From the NCBI RefSeq assembly GCF_038433205.1, contig NZ_JBCDNA010000001.1, positions 868,001-932,000 on the forward strand: a DNA stretch of 64,000 nt, read 5' to 3'. The stretch comes from Lutimonas vermicola. Its GTDB lineage: Bacteria > Bacteroidota > Bacteroidia > Flavobacteriales > Flavobacteriaceae. The translations under genes were made by a program, and so were the position numbers. This document shows, piece after piece, positions 59,217 through 64,000 of the stretch. The notes beneath the pieces are model-generated. The model was not told where the DNA came from and searched no databases. It saw only the letters and a list, made by a program, of their open reading frames with translations. How positions within the stretch are numbered: position 1 is the stretch's first letter; every line of letters starts with the position of its first letter.

Positions 59217-59232
59217 ATGCTGTTTCTATCCC

Positions 59233-60138
59233 TTAGCCCGCAGCCTTTCTGTTGGCAATAAATATCCCTGATAAAATCAACAAGCCACTGATCAAATGAA
59301 CGGGCATTATTTTTTCGTTCAAGAAAATATAAGCAAGAATACCGCTGAATATCGGAATGGTATAATATATCATACTCGCTTTTGAGGGCCCTAAAAGATC
59401 TACGGATCGGTTCCATAAAAAATAGGCCACTACAGATGCAAAAATCCCTATGTACAGAATTGAATATATCGTAACCTGATCATATAAACCCGAATCTGAT
59501 CCATTTAAGCTAAACAAATAGAAAGGAGAGAGAAAGATCAATCCGATGAGAAAAGTGCTTCCCAAAAAACTTTGCGGCCTTATTTCCAGGGGCCTTGATT
59601 TGACCAAAAGGCTGTAAATGGCAAATATGAGGGAGGCAAGCAGCATCCAAACATCACCGATGGCGAATGACATGCTAAACAATGAATTTAGATTTCCTTT
59701 AGAAACCAGCAGGATCACGCCAAAAATGATCACCATAACACCTCCTGTTTTTGATACGGTAATTGGCTCCTTTAAAAATATCCTGGCCAGTATTATGGTG
59801 AAAACAGGAAATGTTATGGAAATTAACGAGAGGTTTAAAGCAGAAGTTGTCTGACCCGCTATATAAATCAGCGTATTAAAGACCGAAACCCCTAAAATTG
59901 AAGTGACCACTAAATATCCCGCATGCTGCCTGAGCAACTTTCTTTGAGTATACACAGATTTGATAATTATCGGAAAAACAACTATGGTCGCTACCGTCCA
60001 TCTCCAAAAAGCCAGGCTCACCGGGGGTATTTTATCATTGAGTCCGCGGGCGATCAAAAAATTTCCTGACCAGATGATTGTTGCTAATGCAGCATATACA
60101 AATCCAATCCATTGTCCTTGCTTTAAATTGATGTTCAC
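59233..60138 (-). CDS. EamA/DMT family transporter
   Basis: A 301-residue inner-membrane exporter with ten helices in two EamA repeats (YAALATIIWSGNFLIARGL with LAFWRWTVA; second half from FAIGDVWMLLASLIFAIYSL). Substrates in this family are amino acids or other small metabolites; not predictable here. Confidence 0.9.
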   Translation of the reverse strand: MNINLKQGQWIGFVYAALATIIWSGNFLIARGLNDKIPPVSLAFWRWTVATIVVFPIIIKSVYTQRKLLRQHAGYLVVTSILGVSVFNTLIYIAGQTTSALNLSLISITFPVFTIILARIFLKEPITVSKTGGVMVIIFGVILLVSKGNLNSLFSMSFAIGDVWMLLASLIFAIYSLLVKSRPLEIRPQSFLGSTFLIGLIFLSPFYLFSLNGSDSGLYDQVTIYSILYIGIFASVVAYFLWNRSVDLLGPSKASMIYYTIPIFSGILAYIFLNEKIMPVHLISGLLILSGIFIANRKAAG

Positions 60139-60226
60139 TTATTTTTTTATTTCATCCAAAATAAGCATAATATTTTCAACGTTATTGTTGTGACTTTATA
60201 AACAAGAGGCATAAAGTGAAAAAACT

Positions 60227-60234
60227 TATATTTG
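60227..60234 (+). promoter_or_regulatory. -7 promoter box of the GlmU-like gene
   Basis: TATATTTG, perfect consensus, 16 bp before the start codon. Confidence 0.6.
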
Positions 60235-60250
60235 CTCAAAAAATTGACTG

Positions 60251-61423
60251 ATGAATTATATTTTATTTGATGGTGCATACAGGGATAATTTGCTTCCCCT
60301 CACCTATACAAAACCTGTAGCTGATCTGAGAATAGGTATACTGACCATCAGGGAAAAATGGGAAAAATATCTAGGCTCTACAACTACCACTGTAACCGAA
60401 GATTATCTGGCTAACAAATTCCCTATGGTTGAAATGGAGGAAAATGTCATGATCAACGGATCGGTTTTGCCAAATAAAGAACTCGTTGAGCTGATCAAAG
60501 AAATCAAACCAAATGAGGCGGTATTTAAAGAAGGTGAATTGATTGCTTTTTATGCCAGAGAACAGCAAGAAGTAGACTTTGATAGTTATAAACTCCTTGA
60601 ATTTGACCAGCCTTTAATCCAGATCAAACATAATTGGGACCTTTTTACGAATAACGGAGTGGCCCTGGAAGAAGATTTCGATTTAATAACCAAAGACAGG
60701 GTCTCTGCCCCTATACCAGATACCGTTCACTGTATCAACAAGGATCGTATATTTTTAGAAGAAGATGTCGATATAGAAATTGGGGTTTTAAACGCAAAAA
60801 ACGGAGCTATCTATATCGGTAAACATGCAGAAGTTCAGGAAGGTGCCATGATCAGGGGGCCCTTTGCAATGGGGGAACATTCAGTCGTTAAAATGGGTAC
60901 TAAAGTTTACGGCCCAACAACATTGGGCCCGAAAAGCAAAATTGGAGGTGAGGTGAACAATGCGATTCTTTCGGGATATTGCAGCAAAGGTCATGATGGG
61001 TATCTGGGAAATGCAGTAATTGGTGAGTGGTGTAATATTGGAGCTGACACCAATAATTCAAACCTTAAGAACAACTATGCCAATGTAAAAATCTGGGAGT
61101 ATTCATCAGAAAAATTTGTGGATTCCGGTCTGCAATTTTGCGGATTGATTATGGGTGACCATTCTAAATGTGGGATCAACACGATGTTCAACACGGGCAC
61201 CGTGATAGGTGTAAGTGCAAATATTTACGGAAGTAATTTCCCTCGAAATTTCATTCCTTCATTCTCCTGGGGCGGTGCAGCGGGTTTCATAACCTATAGT
61301 TTAAAGAAGGCATACGAAACAACTGAATTAGTGATGGACAGGAAGCATGAAGATTTTACTGAAGAAGATAAAAACATCATGAATCATATATTTGAGATCA
61401 GTGCCAAATACAGGGCCAAATAA
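60251..61423 (+). CDS. Alternative Bacteroidetes GlmU-type sugar-1-phosphate nucleotidyl/acetyltransferase
   Basis: A 390-residue protein of the TIGR03991-like GlmU group. The N-terminal half (MNYILFDGAYRDNLLPLTYT, KPVADLRIGILTIREKWE) replaces the standard pyrophosphorylase domain; the C-terminal half is a left-handed beta helix (IYIGKHAEVQEGAMIRGPFA, GNAVIGEWCNIGADTNNSN). Probably makes UDP-GlcNAc for cell wall and LPS. The sirtuin gene follows after 3 bp. Confidence 0.88.
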   Translation: MNYILFDGAYRDNLLPLTYTKPVADLRIGILTIREKWEKYLGSTTTTVTEDYLANKFPMVEMEENVMINGSVLPNKELVELIKEIKPNEAVFKEGELIAFYAREQQEVDFDSYKLLEFDQPLIQIKHNWDLFTNNGVALEEDFDLITKDRVSAPIPDTVHCINKDRIFLEEDVDIEIGVLNAKNGAIYIGKHAEVQEGAMIRGPFAMGEHSVVKMGTKVYGPTTLGPKSKIGGEVNNAILSGYCSKGHDGYLGNAVIGEWCNIGADTNNSNLKNNYANVKIWEYSSEKFVDSGLQFCGLIMGDHSKCGINTMFNTGTVIGVSANIYGSNFPRNFIPSFSWGGAAGFITYSLKKAYETTELVMDRKHEDFTEEDKNIMNHIFEISAKYRAK

Positions 61424-61426
61424 GCG

Positions 61427-62110
61427 ATGAAAAAAATTGTTGTACTTACCGGGGCAGGCATGAGTGCCGAAAGCGGCATCAAAACTTTCAGGGATGCCGG
61501 CGGCCTTTGGGAAGGGCATGATGTCATGTCGGTTGCATCACCGGAGGGATGGCATAAAAACAAGGAACTGGTACTTGATTTTTACAATCAAAGACGCAGG
61601 CAATTATCCCAGGTAAAACCCAACAAAGCCCATGAATTAATTGCAGAACTCGAAAAGTCATATGAAGTCAGTATTGTGACCCAAAACATAGATGATCTTC
61701 ACGAAAGAGCCGGAAGTACTCACGTGCTTCATTTACATGGTGAGCTGCTTAAGGTAAGGAGTACACAAAATGAGCAGCTGGTATATCAATGGGAAAAAGA
61801 CTTGTTGCATGGAGATCTTTGCGAATCAGGAAGTCAATTGAGGCCTCATATTGTTTGGTTTGGGGAAGCCGTCCCGATGTTAGACAAGGCCATCGAGATT
61901 ACCGCGTCAGCCGACCTGCTGCTGATCATTGGAACCTCCATGCAGGTATACCCGGCAGCCAGCCTGATCCATTATATTACTGATACGACTCCTGTCTTTT
62001 TTATTGACCCCAAACCCGCGATTCATGCATCTGCTCTTGAAAACCTAACCATAATCGAAGAAAAAGCAGTAAGCGGGATGGAAAAATTTATAGAATTATT
62101 ACCCTTCTGA
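61427..62110 (+). CDS. cobB: Sirtuin NAD-dependent deacylase lacking zinc cysteines
   Basis: A 227-residue sirtuin. GAGMSAESGIKTFRDAGGLW (9-28), TQNIDDLHERAG (85-96) and catalytic His104 (HLHGEL) are intact, as is RPHIVWFGEAVP. The zinc-ribbon cysteines normally between HG and RPH are absent: this stretch is short (LLKVRSTQNEQLVYQWEKD and on) with a single Cys132. Deacylase activity is likely retained, judging from similar short bacterial sirtuins. Confidence 0.92.
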   Translation: MKKIVVLTGAGMSAESGIKTFRDAGGLWEGHDVMSVASPEGWHKNKELVLDFYNQRRRQLSQVKPNKAHELIAELEKSYEVSIVTQNIDDLHERAGSTHVLHLHGELLKVRSTQNEQLVYQWEKDLLHGDLCESGSQLRPHIVWFGEAVPMLDKAIEITASADLLLIIGTSMQVYPAASLIHYITDTTPVFFIDPKPAIHASALENLTIIEEKAVSGMEKFIELLPF

Positions 62111-62584
62111 TCAGGCGACCAGCATTTTAAAAATGGCCTCAAACAATTTGCCGTCAGAAACCACACTCCCTTTTTGAATCAGGTCAAAGATTTCTGTATT
62201 GCGCTCCTGGCTATACTTTTTTTCGCCTTTGAGGTATTCAATCCGAGGATCCTTTGAATTGTCAATCAACCATTCAAAATCCTTTGATTCCAAAAGATTG
62301 ATCCCTTCTTTCTTTACCTTCACAACGATACGCTGTATATTTTCTTTGCCACATTTAAAAAGGTTTAATGCGTCTTTAGAAAAATGCTCAAGATAATTCG
62401 CTTTATCGATTACTTTTTCCCAGACAAAATCACTAAAAACTTCCATTTCCTTGTCTGCCAGTTCAGGTTTTTCTTTTTTGATCCTGGTCCATTCTTTCAC
62501 GTCAATACTTTGAGCAGCGAGAAAAACAGCAAATTCTTCATTGAGTTCCTCAAACTGTTCTTTGGTAAGTTTCGTATATTTCAT
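62111..62584 (-). CDS. DUF6495-like hypothetical protein
   Basis: A 157-residue cytoplasmic protein starting MKYTKLTKEQFEELNEEFAV, with DVKEWTRIKKEKPELADKEM, VFSDFVWEKV and YLEHFSKDALNLF. I recall this pattern as DUF6495 in Flavobacteriia. Function unknown. Convergent with the sirtuin gene, abutting its stop. Confidence 0.75.
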   Translation of the reverse strand: MKYTKLTKEQFEELNEEFAVFLAAQSIDVKEWTRIKKEKPELADKEMEVFSDFVWEKVIDKANYLEHFSKDALNLFKCGKENIQRIVVKVKKEGINLLESKDFEWLIDNSKDPRIEYLKGEKKYSQERNTEIFDLIQKGSVVSDGKLFEAIFKMLVA

Positions 62585-62676
62585 CTTATCTGTCAACTAT
62601 AAATCAACCCTCTGTTCCTGAGAATGGATTAATTATTTTAAAGATGCAAAAGTAATCAAAAACAAAAATAATATTG

Positions 62677-62684
62677 TATATTTG
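62677..62684 (+). promoter_or_regulatory. -7 promoter box of the rpsF operon
   Basis: TATATTTG, perfect -7 consensus, 33 bp before rpsF. Confidence 0.65.
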
Positions 62685-62717
62685 CACGCTTAAAAATTAA
62701 CAATTAATAGTATAAAT

Positions 62718-63065
62718 ATGAATCATTACGAAACTGTTTTCATTTTGAATCCCGTTTTATCTGATACTCAGGTAAAGGAAACAGTAAAGAAGTTTGAAGA
62801 CTACTTGGTTTCTAAAGGTGCCGAAATGATTTGGAAAGAAGATTGGGGCTTGAAAAAACTTGCCTATCCAATCCAAAAGAAAAAAACCGGATTTTATCAT
62901 TTATTCGAATTCAAATGTCCCGGAGAAGAAATCTCTGCGTACGAACTTGAATTTAGAAGAGATGACAGCATCATGAGGTATCTTACTGTAAAGTTAGATA
63001 AGCACGCGGCTGCCTGGGCGGAGAAAAGAAAAGAAAGAGTTAAACCAAGTAAGGCTAAAAAATAA
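62718..63065 (+). CDS. rpsF: Ribosomal protein bS6
   Basis: A 115-residue small-subunit protein: MNHYETVFILNPVLSDTQVK, then WKEDWGLKKLAYPIQKKKTG and FRRDDSIMRYLTVKLDK. A basic tail ends the chain. Start of the S6-S18-L9 operon; its stop overlaps rpsR by one base. Confidence 0.97.
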   Translation: MNHYETVFILNPVLSDTQVKETVKKFEDYLVSKGAEMIWKEDWGLKKLAYPIQKKKTGFYHLFEFKCPGEEISAYELEFRRDDSIMRYLTVKLDKHAAAWAEKRKERVKPSKAKK

Positions 63066-63361
63066 TGGCAACATTAGAACAACAAGCGAAAGGCGGAAGT
63101 AAAGGAGAGATAAGATATCTTACTCCTTTAGAGATAGATACTAAGGTAAAAGTTAAGTACTGTCGTTTTAAGAAGAACGGTATCAAATATATTGATTATA
63201 AAGATGCTGACTTTTTGATGTACTTAGTGAACGAACAAGGTAAAATTTTACCTCGTAGGTTAACCGGGACTTCGTTGAAATACCAACGTAAAGTTTCTCA
63301 GGCAATTAAAAGAGCGCGTCATTTGGCTTTAATGCCATATGTAGGTGATATGTTAAAATAA
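63065..63361 (+). CDS. rpsR: Ribosomal protein bS18
   Basis: A 98-residue protein with DADFLMYLVNEQGKILPRRL, TGTSLKYQRKVSQAIKRARH and LALMPYVGD. Binds with S6 in the platform of the 30S subunit. Confidence 0.97.
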   Translation: MATLEQQAKGGSKGEIRYLTPLEIDTKVKVKYCRFKKNGIKYIDYKDADFLMYLVNEQGKILPRRLTGTSLKYQRKVSQAIKRARHLALMPYVGDMLK

Positions 63362-63374
63362 TAAACCGGATAGT

Positions 63375-63827
63375 ATGGAATTGATATTAAAACAAGACGT
63401 AGCTAATTTAGGATTTAAAGATGATGTTGTAACTGTGAAGAATGGTTATGGACGTAACTTCCTGATCCCACAAGGACAAGCTGTATTGGCTACTGCTTCG
63501 GCTAAGAAGGTTTTAGCTGAAACATTAAAGCAAAGAGCTTATAAAGAGCAGAACGTAGTTAAAGAAGCGAATAAAACTGCTGAGGCTTTAAAAGCCATGG
63601 AATTGAAACTTACTGCCAAAACTGGTGAAGGTGATAAATTATTCGGATCGATCAGCAATGCAAATATAGCTGAGGCACTTGCCGCTGAAGGTCAGGAAAT
63701 TGAGAAGAAATTCATTACTGTTGCTGGAGGTTTGGTAAAGAGATTAGGAAAATACAATGCCTCTGTTAGATTGCACAGAGACGTGATTGTTGAACTTCCT
63801 TTTGAAGTGGTTTCAGAAAAGAATTAA
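63375..63827 (+). CDS. rplI: Ribosomal protein bL9
   Basis: A 150-residue protein: MELILKQDVANLGFKDDVVT, VKNGYGRNFLIPQGQAV, a long central helix and GGLVKRLGKYNASVRLHRDV. Third gene of the operon, followed by a terminator. Confidence 0.97.
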   Translation: MELILKQDVANLGFKDDVVTVKNGYGRNFLIPQGQAVLATASAKKVLAETLKQRAYKEQNVVKEANKTAEALKAMELKLTAKTGEGDKLFGSISNANIAEALAAEGQEIEKKFITVAGGLVKRLGKYNASVRLHRDVIVELPFEVVSEKN

Positions 63828-63864
63828 CGAAGTTTTTATTAACAATTGGTTGGTAAATATTATG

Positions 63865-63895
63865 AGCCTGTTCTTTATGGAACAGGCTTTTTTTA
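63865..63895 (+). terminator. Terminator of the rpsF-rpsR-rplI operon
   Basis: 9-bp stem (AGCCTGTTC with GAACAGGCT), loop TTTATG, long T-run. Confidence 0.92.
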
Positions 63896-63932
63896 TATAC
63901 ATTCGTGGTGTAAAACTTATTAAATTAGAATC

Positions 63933-64000
63933 ATGAAAAAAAATTCCTATTTTACTCTTTTATTGATCTTTATGCTGACCCTGGCAGGACATGCACAGAT
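63933..64000 (+). CDS. Start of an exported protein (partial, C-terminus off window)
   Basis: The ATG at 63933 opens MKKNSYFTLLLIFMLTLAGH followed by AQI, a classic signal peptide with cleavage after Ala-Gln. Only 22 full codons are visible, so nothing can be said about function. Confidence 0.65.
   Translation, partial: MKKNSYFTLLLIFMLTLAGHAQ

Overview
The window is a low-GC chromosome segment of a Bacteroidota, most likely a marine Flavobacteriaceae. Evidence: the operon parA-parB-DUF5683-dapB-lepB-wbqC; rpsF-rpsR-rplI; a CarB of 949 residues without the MGS domain; GlmU of the alternative Bacteroidetes type; a cyclophilin-FKBP fusion; Lacal_2735-type and DUF6495-type small proteins; and promoters of the TAnnTTTG (-7) type. 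No insertion sequence, prophage or CRISPR array is visible.

Layout. 1-4.9 kb (minus strand): a small lipoprotein, a TPR-type histidine kinase, its response regulator, glycerate kinase and a GntP permease cut by the window edge, probably one glycerate-use operon. 5.2 kb: an orphan protein. 6.0-10.1 kb (minus): a four-gene operon of GNAT, ADO-like di-iron protein, AAR-like acyl-ACP reductase and DUF3419/BtaA-like transferase. The two middle proteins keep the diagnostic residues of the cyanobacterial alkane pathway, which is unexpected here. 10.3-17.7 kb: an MBL/beta-CASP hydrolase, then a light/oxidative-stress block (FAD oxidoreductase, glutathione peroxidase, two photolyase-like proteins, DUF2256, DUF2805, DUF2452, Lacal_2735) carrying two related inverted-repeat operators. 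18.6-21.3 kb: transaldolase and transketolase.

21.7-35.5 kb: a stress block (baeRF3, DUF2267, ExoIII, PCMT-erythromycin esterase fusion, phosphoribosyltransferase, dienelactone hydrolase, BON protein, LigD-type polymerase, dodecin, CaCA antiporter, DoxX, Tat-exported oxidoreductase). Six of its promoters share a palindrome, TGAY-N4-RTCA, exactly 23 bp upstream of the -7 box. This is what a CRP/FNR-family class II activator regulon would look like. One of these promoters faces a gene-free stretch ending in a terminator, which predicts an unannotated small RNA or micro-mRNA.

35.8-49.3 kb: tRNA-Ser(UGA), a TauE exporter, acylphosphatase, chorismate synthase, a WaaP-like kinase, a 1.6-kb gene-free repeat island, a secreted protein, an immunophilin fusion and assorted housekeeping genes, including a large FAD/Fe-S dehydrogenase. 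49.5-64 kb: core chromosome genes (wbqC to parA, a DECR-like SDR, rpmH, carB, EamA, glmU-like, sirtuin, rpsF-rpsR-rplI). A dispersed intergenic octamer repeat (core AATGC) and a CTTCTCA heptamer satellite recur throughout.

All function calls come from reading the sequence and from family knowledge; no database search was run.
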